Shown: positions 8,468-17,112 of the stretch, piece after piece | Layout: every line of letters starts with the position of its first letter | Position numbering within the stretch: position 1 is the first letter of the stretch | Source of the DNA: Anabaena sp. PCC 7108 | Lineage (GTDB): Bacteria > Cyanobacteriota > Cyanobacteriia > Cyanobacteriales > Nostocaceae | Reading direction: 5' to 3' | Length of the DNA: 64,000 nucleotides | Assembly: GCF_000332135.1 (NCBI RefSeq) | Contig: NZ_KB235896.1 | Span: 5,029,356 to 5,093,355, forward strand | Program-made: the position numbers and the translations under genes | Notes under the pieces: model-generated | What the model saw: the letters and a program-made list of their open reading frames with translations, nothing else | Told to the model about the DNA's origin: nothing | Databases searched by the model: none

Positions 8468-9694
8468 TTAGAGAATGGAAGTTTTTAATGACTGAAATAA
8501 ATTTTCAAGACTAAACTTCGATAGTGAAGCTAAACCGTTAGACAAATATCGTAATTGCGCTGTATCTCGCAAAATAGACTCTATCAAATCAGCAATTTTA
8601 TTACCACTAACTTCCTCCAAAATCCAACCATTCACACCATCTACAACCACTTCACCACAGGAACGAGAAGCAATAATAGGTAATTTCCAAGCTTGTGCTT
8701 CTAGTTGAGTTAATCCAAACCCATCGGAAATAGTCGGGAACAAAAACACATCTGCCATCTGGTAATATTGTGCTGTTTCACTCCTGTTAACATGACCTAA
8801 CCAACGAATTTGCGGATGGTTTTGGAAATGAGATGGAATCTCAATTTGTACAGAGCCGACAATCCAGAACTCAACAGGATATCCGTCAAGATGTTGGATA
8901 GCATCTAATACAGCCGCAATTCCTTTTCGCAAAATTACCTGTCCCAAAAATAATACCCTTAAAGGACGCTCTTGAGAAAATAATTCTGGAGAAGTGCGGA
9001 CAAAGTTACTAGCTGCCTCTGGTGGAGTATATACTAAGGGAATGATATGGATTTTTTTAGGCTCAACACCTGTTTTTTCTAAGAGTTGACGCGACCAATT
9101 AGAATTGACCACAATAGCATCCGCTAGAGTACATTCTTCTCTCCAGCTTTGCCAATATTCAGGAGGTGCGGGTTGCCAATCTGCACGATATTGGGGGTAT
9201 TGTTCATACTCTTGTGTGACCATTTTTTCTTCCCACAAACCTGGGTCAATTTGGCCTAGTATTGTATACCATCCCTGTTGTTTTGCAAATCGAAAAATGT
9301 CTAAAGCCGCATAGCTGTAAGAAAATAGTATGGGAGGAGTTGTAATCTGGTCAGATAGCCTTGTTAAGGTCTTGATTGTCTGTTGTTGAAACCATTGATT
9401 ACGAGCAATAACTCGTTCCCAGCCTGTCCTTTTTTGCAGACGTTGAGTTAATTCAAATCTAATTAAAGAACTATTGAAAGCGTGAACAGATGCTTGATCT
9501 AAATCTGGGTGGTATCTTTCCCGTAAATTAGCTAAGAAAGATTTGGGTAAAAAATTGAGTGGAGATTGAGGTGATACCCAAGCATCTGTAATCAAGTGAG
9601 CAAGCTGTCCCTGCTGTTGTAAAGCTCTAGGTATGGTGTAATGCTCACGCGCTCCAATCTGGCAGGAGATCCAATTATAAGGTTTTGTAGGCAT
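8468..9694 (-). CDS. GT4-family glycosyltransferase
   Basis: The 408-residue enzyme has a GT4 C-terminal domain: VLFLGQVILRKGIAAVLDAI, LGHVNRSETAQYYQMADVFLFPT and the EX7E-like region SDGFGLTQLEAQAWKLPII. The N-terminal half (YNWISCQIGAREHYTIPRAL) matches a cyanobacterial GT4 subgroup. ATG 9694 is chosen. A GTG at 9736 would add 14 residues encoded by a palindromic repeat (9735-9749), which makes that start doubtful. The gene follows the RTX pair in the direction of transcription and probably supplies one linkage of the cluster's glycan. Confidence 0.83.
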   Translation of the reverse strand: MPTKPYNWISCQIGAREHYTIPRALQQQGQLAHLITDAWVSPQSPLNFLPKSFLANLRERYHPDLDQASVHAFNSSLIRFELTQRLQKRTGWERVIARNQWFQQQTIKTLTRLSDQITTPPILFSYSYAALDIFRFAKQQGWYTILGQIDPGLWEEKMVTQEYEQYPQYRADWQPAPPEYWQSWREECTLADAIVVNSNWSRQLLEKTGVEPKKIHIIPLVYTPPEAASNFVRTSPELFSQERPLRVLFLGQVILRKGIAAVLDAIQHLDGYPVEFWIVGSVQIEIPSHFQNHPQIRWLGHVNRSETAQYYQMADVFLFPTISDGFGLTQLEAQAWKLPIIASRSCGEVVVDGVNGWILEEVSGNKIADLIESILRDTAQLRYLSNGLASLSKFSLENLFQSLKTSIL

Positions 9695-9734
9695 GGATGA
9701 GGAATATCTTTCTAATACTAAAATGAGATCCTCC

Positions 9735-9749
9735 ACTTCTTTAAGAAGT
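9735..9749. repeat. Perfect palindrome at the downstream edge of the RTX1 duplication unit
   Basis: ACTTCTTTAAGAAGT followed by CGAGGAT. A near copy (ACTTCTTAAAGAAAT, then CGAGGAT) lies at 11791-11805, at the same place relative to the RTX2 gene, and marks the downstream boundary of the duplicated unit. Confidence 0.65.
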
Positions 9750-9790
9750 CGAGGATCTAAAAACTGAATATTAAATTTTACTTTTGAAAG

Positions 9791-9813
9791 ATGCTTAACT
9801 ATAAGTCAAGCAT
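9791..9813 (-). terminator. Stem-loop after RTX1 gene
   Basis: ATGCTTAACT and AGTCAAGCAT (plus-strand order) form a 10-bp stem with one mismatch and a three-base loop, 5 bp after the RTX1 stop. The U-tract is weak, so it may be a terminator or a 3'-end stabilising hairpin. The same hairpin follows RTX2 at 11847-11869. Confidence 0.5.
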
Positions 9814-9818
9814 GGCTG

Positions 9819-11165
9819 TTAAGCGATGAGTGATATATCTGTCGCGGCTAGTACGGTACCAGACCCCAATTGAGCGAAGACCCCACCTGCTCCAGTACCA
9901 AAAGCCGATAGATTTTCATTGTAGAATAAGTCTCCGGTTCCTTGATTGTAAACAAAGTAAGCATTTTGACTGTCAAGACCAGAGTTGTTAGCTTGGTTAA
10001 CTGAGATAAAACCATTAGCAACTGCTGATAAATCTGACCCCACAGAACCTGCTACAGCTTGAAAGGTGCTAACATCTAAAGCAATTTTATCTGTTCCCGA
10101 TGCGAAGCCCACAATTGTATCCTTACCGACAGTAGTAGTTGTAGCCCCAGAGAAGCCTAAAGTTGTCCCTGTTTCCCCTAAAAACCCTGTGACTGGTTCT
10201 ACAGCTAGAGCTTGACCACCAAATGCATAAGTATCAGCGCCACTAAAACCTCTGAGAGTGTCATTACCAGCCTTTCCGTTAAGGAAATCGTTACCCCCGG
10301 AAGATCTGAGAATATTAGCACCAGAGTTTCCAATGATAGTGGTATCAACATCGTTGGTCTGTCTGACATTGGCAACATTGGTGCCAGCGATATTAATTAA
10401 CTCAACCTCTGCACTCGTAACCCAAGTATTGCCAGTACCAAGAACAGTAACGTCAACAGTATCAGTGCCTTCACCAGCAGCCTCTAGTACATCATCAAGA
10501 GAGTCAACGATGTAAATATCATTTTCTGTTCCCCCAGCCAAGGTATCTGCACCTGTTCCAGCAATTAAGATGTCATTTCCTTGATTACCGAGTAATTGAT
10601 CATTATCGGCACCACCATTAATTGTATCGTTACCAAAACCGCCATAAATCGTATCAGCACCAGCTAATCCACTTAAAATATTGTCGAGGCCGTTGCCAGT
10701 AATAACATTGGCTAAGTTATTGCCTTCTCCGGCTACAGCGCCTCCACCAAGAGTCAGGTTCTCAATCTGAGTTCCACTTATCAATGTGATTCCAGTGGAA
10801 CCAGTTGACAAAGAAAAGTCACGGGTAGAAAAAACGGTATCGTTTCCACCACCTGTTTCGTTGATATTCAACCCTGTATAGGGAATAGAATCATAAACCT
10901 CATAATAGTCGTCTCCCGAACCGCCTATGTAGACACCAGAAGGACCAACAAGATTAAAAGTATCATTGCCTGCTTCTCCTTCGAGTCTTGCACCGTCTGC
11001 TCCATTTAAAACATCATCTCCTGCTCCTGCTTTAACCTTGGTGTTAGTGGTAAAACTGGCAAACAGATCGTTACTGCCTGTACCGATTACCGTTGCATTG
11101 CTAGGATTAGACACTACAGTACCATCGACAGTGTAATATCCGTCAAAAATATTGAATATTGCCAT
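9819..11165 (-). CDS. RTX (hemolysin-type calcium-binding repeat) protein, copy 1
   Basis: This 448-residue, Gly/Asp/Asn-rich acidic protein has no Sec signal. Groups of GGxGxDxxx nonapeptides occur at about 45-70, 155-215 and 275-310 (for example GLAGADTIYGGFGNDTI). They would form a calcium-bound parallel beta-roll. The end (LAATDISLIA) has the small/hydrophobic character of type I secretion signals, so export by an HlyB/HlyD/TolC-type system is likely; none is in the window. The last 130 residues are non-repeat. A paralogue of nearly the same length lies next upstream (11875-13236). Both sit inside the polysaccharide locus, which suggests a surface protein that binds calcium or the glycan. 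Confidence 0.85.
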   Translation of the reverse strand: MAIFNIFDGYYTVDGTVVSNPSNATVIGTGSNDLFASFTTNTKVKAGAGDDVLNGADGARLEGEAGNDTFNLVGPSGVYIGGSGDDYYEVYDSIPYTGLNINETGGGNDTVFSTRDFSLSTGSTGITLISGTQIENLTLGGGAVAGEGNNLANVITGNGLDNILSGLAGADTIYGGFGNDTINGGADNDQLLGNQGNDILIAGTGADTLAGGTENDIYIVDSLDDVLEAAGEGTDTVDVTVLGTGNTWVTSAEVELINIAGTNVANVRQTNDVDTTIIGNSGANILRSSGGNDFLNGKAGNDTLRGFSGADTYAFGGQALAVEPVTGFLGETGTTLGFSGATTTTVGKDTIVGFASGTDKIALDVSTFQAVAGSVGSDLSAVANGFISVNQANNSGLDSQNAYFVYNQGTGDLFYNENLSAFGTGAGGVFAQLGSGTVLAATDISLIA

Positions 11166-11228
11166 ATTCGGAAGAATCTCTGTGTTATCTAGGTTTAAAA
11201 CTTAATTCGACTTTGGTACTCTTGCTCA

Positions 11229-11244
11229 GGATGAAAAATTATCC
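11229..11244 (-). promoter_or_regulatory. Conserved leader hairpin of RTX1
   Basis: GGAT-gaaaaatt-ATCC lies 64 bp upstream of the RTX1 start. The RTX2 leader has GGAT-ttataaaaat-ATCC at exactly the same distance (13300-13317), preceded in both by the same TCA. Conservation of position suggests a shared 5'-leader element. Confidence 0.45.
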
Positions 11245-11846
11245 CTAGCTTAATTTGAATTTCAAGTACTGATTAGAGTACTAATTTGGTTTTACCTAGA
11301 AAAGCTTACCATATTTGATATTTAACAAGTTTAAATAGTTAAAGTCCGTGACTACAAGTAGCGACTACATAGGCGTGATTAGTATATGCGGGCTGGAAAC
11401 CTTTGATTTTTAGTACTCCGCGCCGGAAAAATACCCTTTTTCTTGGGATATGCGGCATCAGCCGTAAGTTGTCATACATGGTTACATATCAGCAAAATTA
11501 TACGAGCTTAGAATTTAATTATTTTAAATATAAATTTATTACATGCGCTTAATATTTTTGATGCGCCTTCTAAGTATTTGGAAAATTTTCATTTTATTGA
11601 CCATACCATAACTTTTACTTATAAAAATACTTTGTCTATTGTTATACCAATTCTACGTGAAGCTACGCCAAATTTATTTGGTAGAGACGTTCTATGGGTA
11701 GGGATTATCGGCTTTACAACAACGGATAAATTGTATCTTCATCAAGAGAGGGTATTACAATCAAGAGTTTATTTAAAAATAATATCCCCAACTTCTTAAA
11801 GAAATCGAGGATATGAATAGTAAAAATCAAATTTTATTTTTGAGAA

Positions 11847-11869
11847 ATGCTTAACTATAAGTCAAGCAT
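11847..11869 (-). terminator. Stem-loop after RTX2 gene
   Basis: Identical to the hairpin at 9791-9813 and at the same distance (5 bp) from the stop codon, followed on the minus strand by TTTCTCAAAAAT. It is a weak intrinsic terminator or processing hairpin, copied together with the gene. Confidence 0.5.
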
Positions 11870-11874
11870 GGCTA

Positions 11875-13236
11875 TTAAGCGATGAGTGATATGTCTGTTG
11901 CAGCTAATGCGGTACCAGCTACCAAGTTAGCGAAGATTCCGCCTCCACCAGAACCGAACCCAGACAAGTTGACATTGTAGAACAAGTCTCCGGTTCCTTG
12001 ATTATAAACAAAGTAGAAATTTTGAGTATCAAGACCACTATTAGTAGCTTGGTTTACTGAGACAAAACCATTCGCAACCGCTGATAAATCTGACCCTACA
12101 GAACCAGCTACGGCGGTAAAGGTACTAACATCCAGAGTAATCTGATCTAGTCCAGAAAAGAAGTCCGTAATTGTATCCTTACCGATGGTATTAGTTGCTG
12201 CACCTGTTAACCCTAAAGTTGTCCCTGTTTCGGTTAAAAATCCTGTGACAGGATCTACTGCTAAAGCATTACCACCAAATTCAAAAGTGTTAACAACACC
12301 TAAACCACCTGAGAGAGTATCATTACCAGCTTTTCCTTTCAGGGTGTCACTACCATTCCCAGCGATGAGAATGTTAGCAGCCGAGTTGCCAATTATAGTA
12401 GTATCAACACCGTTGGTTTGTGTAACATTAGCAGCGTTAGTTCCACCAATATTGATGAATTCAACCTCTGCACTCGTAACCCAAGTATTGCCAGTGCCAA
12501 GAACGGTAACGTCAACAGTATCAGTCCCTTCGCCCGCAGCCTCTACGACAGTATCAAGAGAATCGATAATGTACTTATCATCACCAACTCCACCAGTCAC
12601 GGTATCTGTGCCTGTTCCAGCAATTAAGATGTCATTATCTTGATTACCGAATAATTGATCATTACCGGCACCACCACTAATTGTATCGTTGCCAAAACTG
12701 CCATAAATGGTATCGTCACCAGCTAATCCACTTAAGATATTGTCATTGCGGTTGCCGATAATCTGGTTGTTGAGGTTATTACCTTCACCTACAATCGCTG
12801 CACTAAAAGCATCAAAAGTCAGGTTCTCGATCTCGCTATTGCTTGTAAGTGTAATTCCGGTTGCACCGGTTGACAAAGAAAAGTCCTGCTGTGAAAAAAT
12901 AGTATCTGTTCCACCACCTGTTTCGGTGATACCTAAGGCTGTGTAGGCAAAATCATAAACTTTATAAAAATCATTTCCTGCACCGCCTATATAAACACCT
13001 GAAGTAGCAGTGAGATCAAAAGTGTCATTACCGGCTTCTCCGTCGAGTCTGCCACCAGTTGTTCCTTTTAAAATGTCATCTCCAGCGCCAGCTTTGATCT
13101 TGACGTTAGTGACAGCGGGAGTAGAAGTAACGAACAGATCGTTAGCGCCTGTACCGTTAATCGTTGCATTGGTAGGATTAGAAACTACAACTCCATCTAT
13201 AGTGTAGTAGCCGTTATAGATAATGAAATTTGCCAT
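11875..13236 (-). CDS. RTX (hemolysin-type calcium-binding repeat) protein, copy 2
   Basis: The 453-residue paralogue of the 9819-11165 product shares the whole layout: a short N-terminal module (YNGYYTIDGVVVSNPTNA), nonapeptide blocks at about 45-75, 155-225 and 280-310, a non-repeat C-terminal domain and the same last ten residues. The segment around TDTVDVTVLGTGNTWVTSAE is identical in both proteins, whereas the N-terminal third differs much more, a patchy pattern. ATG 13236 is preceded by AGGAG about 12 bases upstream. A promoter candidate lies at 13354-13383. Type I export and calcium-dependent folding are inferred from the family. Confidence 0.86.
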   Translation of the reverse strand: MANFIIYNGYYTIDGVVVSNPTNATINGTGANDLFVTSTPAVTNVKIKAGAGDDILKGTTGGRLDGEAGNDTFDLTATSGVYIGGAGNDFYKVYDFAYTALGITETGGGTDTIFSQQDFSLSTGATGITLTSNSEIENLTFDAFSAAIVGEGNNLNNQIIGNRNDNILSGLAGDDTIYGSFGNDTISGGAGNDQLFGNQDNDILIAGTGTDTVTGGVGDDKYIIDSLDTVVEAAGEGTDTVDVTVLGTGNTWVTSAEVEFINIGGTNAANVTQTNGVDTTIIGNSAANILIAGNGSDTLKGKAGNDTLSGGLGVVNTFEFGGNALAVDPVTGFLTETGTTLGLTGAATNTIGKDTITDFFSGLDQITLDVSTFTAVAGSVGSDLSAVANGFVSVNQATNSGLDTQNFYFVYNQGTGDLFYNVNLSGFGSGGGGIFANLVAGTALAATDISLIA

Positions 13237-13299
13237 ATTCGAGAGACTCCTTTTGTTATCCAGGTATGGAAATTAACTCAATTTTGCTACTTTTGGTCA

Positions 13300-13317
13300 G
13301 GATTTATAAAAATATCC
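13300..13317 (-). promoter_or_regulatory. Conserved leader hairpin of RTX2
   Basis: GGAT and ATCC arms around an AT loop, 64 bp before the RTX2 start codon, matching the RTX1 leader element at 11229-11244 in sequence and distance. It lies within the predicted 5' untranslated leader if the promoter at 13354-13383 is correct. Confidence 0.45.
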
Positions 13318-13353
13318 TCACCTGATTTTTAACTTGTGAGCTAAGACTCATTC

Positions 13354-13383
13354 AGTATAAACTACACATTGGCGAAGTTGCAA
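13354..13383 (-). promoter_or_regulatory. Candidate sigma-70-type promoter for RTX2
   Basis: On the minus strand, TTGCAA (13378-13383) and TATACT (13354-13359) are separated by 18 bp. Transcription would begin near 13347, leaving a leader of about 110 nt with the conserved hairpin. The assignment rests on the match to consensus only. Confidence 0.35.
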
Positions 13384-13477
13384 AAAATCTACCAATGTCT
13401 ACTTAAAATACTGACTTTGTTGATTGAGTATAGCGTATGATTATTAAAATTCATTGAAATTAATTGAGCCAATAATT

Positions 13478-14371
13478 TCACGATGGTAAAATCTTATCTA
13501 ATGATACAGGAAGAGTATTTCTACGTAAATAGAGATAAGAAAGTAATGATTTGGCAGAAATTGGTTGACGTTGTTGATGATATTGTGTAATCAGTTTAGG
13601 GATCAGCAATAAACCTTCCACAATGCCAGATGTTCTTCCGTGCCTGATTAACCAAAAAATACGGCTTACGCACTGTCCAAGTCCTAACCAATAAAAGAGG
13701 ATAGGATACCTCAAATAAGCTAATAAAATTTGATTAGCGATGCTTGCAGCCGTAATACGTGGGTTGTTGTGGTGTTTTAATTGAGTGTTATGAAATACTC
13801 TCAGCCATGAACTTTCAAGAATACTCCATCCCATATGATGAAGCCGCAGAGATAAATCAACTTCTTCCATTCCATAAGCAACTGGCAAATTAACATATCC
13901 AGTAGTTTGTTGAAATACTTCTTTTCGATAAGCACATCCACAGCCTATAAAATTAGACCCCCATGTACCAGTTAATTGTGCTGGTGTAATTGTCTCATTA
14001 ATATGGAATATATTAGCTGCTATGACAGCTGCTGTGGGAAAAGAATTAAAAAGATTTATTAAGCGTTCAAAGTAGTCTGTATCTAGAGGATAAGAATCAT
14101 CATCAAAACTGGCTACAATTGGGTTGTTTGCATGAGCAATAGCTATATTTCTCCCACCACCTGGACCAACTTGAACAGAACTCTTAATAATTTTGATAGA
14201 CGGGGAATTGATATTTTTGAGTCCTGCCTCAGTTGTTGTATCATTGCCATCAATATGAATAATGATTTCATTTGGACAAGGATTGCATTCTAAAATTTTC
14301 TCCAAGGCTTCTAAGAGTTTGGATAATCGATTATATGTGGGAATTATTGCAGTAACTTTACAAGTTTTCAT
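13478..14371 (-). CDS. GT2-family glycosyltransferase
   Basis: The 297-residue GT-A enzyme starts CKVTAIIPTYNRLSKLLEAL, the usual GT2 opening. It carries the metal-binding acidic triplet in VASFDDDSYPLD (about residue 94) and the acceptor-side GMEEVDLSLRLHHMG (about residue 165), which supplies the likely catalytic base. The C-terminal third is mixed hydrophobic and may associate with the membrane. It is separated by 56 bp from the next GT2 gene upstream. The RTX2 gene lies about 240 bp downstream. Donor and acceptor are unknown. Confidence 0.87.
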   Translation of the reverse strand: MKTCKVTAIIPTYNRLSKLLEALEKILECNPCPNEIIIHIDGNDTTTEAGLKNINSPSIKIIKSSVQVGPGGGRNIAIAHANNPIVASFDDDSYPLDTDYFERLINLFNSFPTAAVIAANIFHINETITPAQLTGTWGSNFIGCGCAYRKEVFQQTTGYVNLPVAYGMEEVDLSLRLHHMGWSILESSWLRVFHNTQLKHHNNPRITAASIANQILLAYLRYPILFYWLGLGQCVSRIFWLIRHGRTSGIVEGLLLIPKLITQYHQQRQPISAKSLLSYLYLRRNTLPVSLDKILPS

Positions 14372-14427
14372 TACCTTAATCGTTAATCATTTATGACAAA
14401 AATCCTGTCACGAGTTTAAAATTGGCA

Positions 14428-15348
14428 TTAGCTATTTCTTTTACGGACGTAACTCATTTTTGATAGTAAAAACAGCCATAAAAACCCGATTAAATAACGA
14501 AAACGCCCTAACCAAATATGCCATAAAAATGTTTGTTTATATAAATTCCAACCTTTTTCAATTTCAATTTCACGTAGACACCCTAAACTAACAGGTCTAA
14601 TATGCCTTGTCAATATTTCTAGTCTCTCTCTCTCTCTTATTTTACCACCCGGATATTGACTAATTTTTTCTTGTTGTATTAAGTAGCAAGTTCCTTCATA
14701 AGTTTTATTGGTAATAGCAATTGCACTATTAGAATGTTGACGATAGGCTAACACGAAAGGAGAGTTAATGTAAATAAATCCCGTTGCTGTTCCTAATCTC
14801 AACCACAAATCATTATCTTCAGAATTGATCCATTTATCTGTAAAACCACCTACTTCTTGTAGAATATCTCGACGAACGGTAACGGAACTAGTGAGAAATG
14901 AATTGGCATTTTTATTTGATAACAGTAAATCTTTGTAAGCAGTATAGTTTAGTTGTGAACCTTGAACAACATTTAACTCATTTTCATCACTGAAAAAAAT
15001 AGCTTTACCTGCCAAAAAAGCAGGTTTATTAGTTTCTCTAATGACTGCTGCATAAACTTCTAAAGTCCAGGGAAACCATATATCATCGCTATCAAGAAAG
15101 GCAATATATTCTCCTTGAGCAATTTGAATAGCCATATTTCTGGCTTTTCCGGGACCTTGGTTTTTCTGTTGCAGAATTTTTATATTGTTTCCATACTGTG
15201 CTAAGGCATCAATTGTATGGTCTGTTGAACCATCATCGACAACAATCACTTCATAGTTATCAAAATTTTGATTAAATATGGAGTCAATTGTTGATTTGAT
15301 CATATCAACTCTATTGAAAACAGGAATAACAACGGAAAAAAATACCAT
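14428..15348 (-). CDS. GT2-family glycosyltransferase
   Basis: This 306-residue protein has the classic GT2 series: FSVVIPVFNRVDMI, VIVVDDGSTDHTI (about residue 40), YIAFLDSDDIWFP (DxD, about residue 85) and SEDNDLWLRLG near 180. A hydrophobic segment close to the C-terminus (GFLWLFLLSK) may dock on the membrane. It lies 22 bp downstream of the pyruvyl-transferase-like gene in the same operon. It most likely adds a sugar to a lipid-linked intermediate. Confidence 0.88.
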   Translation of the reverse strand: MVFFSVVIPVFNRVDMIKSTIDSIFNQNFDNYEVIVVDDGSTDHTIDALAQYGNNIKILQQKNQGPGKARNMAIQIAQGEYIAFLDSDDIWFPWTLEVYAAVIRETNKPAFLAGKAIFFSDENELNVVQGSQLNYTAYKDLLLSNKNANSFLTSSVTVRRDILQEVGGFTDKWINSEDNDLWLRLGTATGFIYINSPFVLAYRQHSNSAIAITNKTYEGTCYLIQQEKISQYPGGKIRERERLEILTRHIRPVSLGCLREIEIEKGWNLYKQTFLWHIWLGRFRYLIGFLWLFLLSKMSYVRKRNS

Positions 15349-15370
15349 ATTTAATTAATTTTGATATTAA

Positions 15371-16228
15371 TTACTTAAATTTCCCAGCTTTTAAGTCTTG
15401 TTTAAACAGATCCATTTTTTCATATAATTGATCTAATTTATTCTCCATAATATTATCTTTACTTAACTGAAACTGAGATTGGTTCACCAGTTGTCGAATA
15501 TAAGAAGTCATGCGTTTGATTTCCAAAAATTTTAATCCAGGAATTTTCTGACTAATACTATTAAATCGATAAAACCGATTGAGTTTGTATTCAAGACTTA
15601 ATGATTGACAGAAGTCAGTCCATTTAAAATCAGGGATACCCGCATTAGATTTTAGAGAAATCCAAGGTACACGTAATGCGTCAGCAACTATTGCACCATG
15701 CATGGCAGCACTAACAACAAGTTCGGATTTGCTAATTTCCTGAAGAACTTTTTCCACCTCCCAGCGTGGATCAATACAAATGTAATCTAATTGGCGACAA
15801 ACTTCTAAAAATATTTCTGGGCTACTTTCCATCTCCCATGCATAGGGAATGAAAGCCAATTTATACTTTTTCTTCGTATCAATAGGACGATAAACTCGGT
15901 TGACTAAAATAGCCGTATCAGCAATTCCAAACTCTGGTGGAATGTTTAAAGCAGCAGCAGTTAGAGGTCCTCTGACGCAATATATTGTCCATGTATTATC
16001 TATCTGGGGAAGATTACCAAATCCATGGCCTGTACCAAAAATAATAGTTTGCTTGAATTTAGGCAAATTTTCATTTAGTAACGTGCCAAATCCGACAAAT
16101 GCTGTCTCAGAAGCACTATCATTAAAGACTCCTGGTAAAAGTTGTGGCCAAAGCCAGCCATTAAGATCATCTCCAAAGTTAGCAAAGGGAACATAACTTC
16201 TGGTTTTGTTTGCATAGTATAATTTCAT
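15371..16228 (-). CDS. Polysaccharide pyruvyl transferase family protein (ExoV-like)
   Basis: The 285-residue protein begins YYANKTRSYVPFANFGDDLNGWLWP. A VRGPLTAAAL motif follows near residue 85, and VVSAAMHGAIVADALRVPWI lies near 175, matching the family hallmark R-G-P followed later by S-x-x-H-G-x-I-x-A. These proteins transfer pyruvate from phosphoenolpyruvate to sugar hydroxyls as a ketal, adding negative charge to exopolysaccharides. A good ribosome site (GAGGA, 7 bases before ATG) fixes the start. A second family member is encoded at 20134-21129. The C-terminal tail of about 45 residues is charged and helical. Confidence 0.8.
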   Translation of the reverse strand: MKLYYANKTRSYVPFANFGDDLNGWLWPQLLPGVFNDSASETAFVGFGTLLNENLPKFKQTIIFGTGHGFGNLPQIDNTWTIYCVRGPLTAAALNIPPEFGIADTAILVNRVYRPIDTKKKYKLAFIPYAWEMESSPEIFLEVCRQLDYICIDPRWEVEKVLQEISKSELVVSAAMHGAIVADALRVPWISLKSNAGIPDFKWTDFCQSLSLEYKLNRFYRFNSISQKIPGLKFLEIKRMTSYIRQLVNQSQFQLSKDNIMENKLDQLYEKMDLFKQDLKAGKFK

Positions 16229-16262
16229 TTTTATTCCTCAGTTATAAATTTTAAAATGATAA

Positions 16263-17084
16263 CTAAGTCCAGATACCAACACCATGCATAAATCTTTTCA
16301 TGATTCTGCGAGGTAAAGATTCTAAATGATTAGGGAGATTATCTGTATTGATCACATAATTTCCATCTAGAGCATCGTAATTTAATTGTTCAGGATTGGC
16401 AATTTTTTCTCGCCAATCTTGTTCTACAGCATGATCCCATCCAGGAAAACCTCGTTCTCTAGCTAGACGACGAGTATCTAGTCTTTTCTGAATTTGTGCA
16501 GGAGTTCTGTATTTGTAGTGTTTATATAAAATCCGTTCTTTATTAACTACTCCCATGTGGTGTGGCCAGGAACCAGTATCCCAAATCAATCCATCACGAT
16601 GCCGGAAAAATCTTGGTTCAGAATTTACTATTTGATAAAACTTTAGGGATGATAAGATTTCCGATATAGGTTGATTAAAATCTATTAAATCTATATCTTT
16701 ATTTGTTAGATAGTATTCGATAGGAATTCCCCAGACAACGTGATTAAACTGACTAATTTTTGAGAGAAATTCACGCGGAGATGGACTATAAAATTCATCA
16801 GCATCGAGATGACACCACCAATCACCTGGTTTGGCTTGATGCTTAAAGGCATTGAATACTTCACCTCGTAGAGATTCCTGGAACACTTTACCATCTTGTT
16901 TCCAGGGTATAATTTTCTCGCTTTGCATAGACAGAACTTTCTCCCAAGTACCGTCTGTACTTGCACCATCATAAACGTAGATATAATCAGACCATTGAGA
17001 AGCTTGTTCTAAACAGTATCCAATAATATCGACTTCATTTTTAACTAAACAAATTGAGTGAATTTTAAATTCATTATTTAACAT
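16263..17084 (-). CDS. GT2-like glycosyltransferase (PF13704-type)
   Basis: This 273-residue protein belongs to the Glyco_tranf_2_4 type. It opens with IHSICLVKNEVDIIGYCLEQA, followed by YIYVYDGASTDGTWE and the metal site WWCHLDADEFY near residue 93. Members act in polysaccharide or protein glycosylation. GGAG lies 7 bases upstream of ATG. The middle region has a cluster of aromatic and histidine residues (FFRHRDGLIWDTGSWPHHMG) likely to line the active site. It is flanked by the pyruvyl-transferase-like gene (34 bp) and a GT2 gene (28 bp). Confidence 0.8.
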   Translation of the reverse strand: MLNNEFKIHSICLVKNEVDIIGYCLEQASQWSDYIYVYDGASTDGTWEKVLSMQSEKIIPWKQDGKVFQESLRGEVFNAFKHQAKPGDWWCHLDADEFYSPSPREFLSKISQFNHVVWGIPIEYYLTNKDIDLIDFNQPISEILSSLKFYQIVNSEPRFFRHRDGLIWDTGSWPHHMGVVNKERILYKHYKYRTPAQIQKRLDTRRLARERGFPGWDHAVEQDWREKIANPEQLNYDALDGNYVINTDNLPNHLESLPRRIMKRFMHGVGIWT

Positions 17085-17112
17085 AACTTCTCCTTTAAAT
17101 CACAGTTATTTC

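Larger units (their letters stand above)
11166..11874. other. 709-bp spacer between the RTX genes
   Basis: The part next to RTX1 (11166-11245) matches the RTX2 leader. The part before RTX2's stop (11791-11874) matches the RTX1 downstream region. In between are interspersed-repeat fragments (for example GGTAGAGACGTTC near 11682) and a 73-codon open frame at 11578-11799 that runs through them and looks spurious. A separate RTX1 promoter is expected here, but I could not fix its boxes. Confidence 0.5.

Noticed and set aside
11578-11799. 73-codon plus-strand frame between the RTX genes
   Set aside because: It runs through interspersed-repeat fragments and has no ribosome site.
12185-12643. 152-codon plus-strand frame opposite RTX2, with shorter ones opposite RTX1
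   Set aside because: Antisense frames arise from the periodic codon structure of RTX repeats. The RTX reading is supported by motifs and the other is not.
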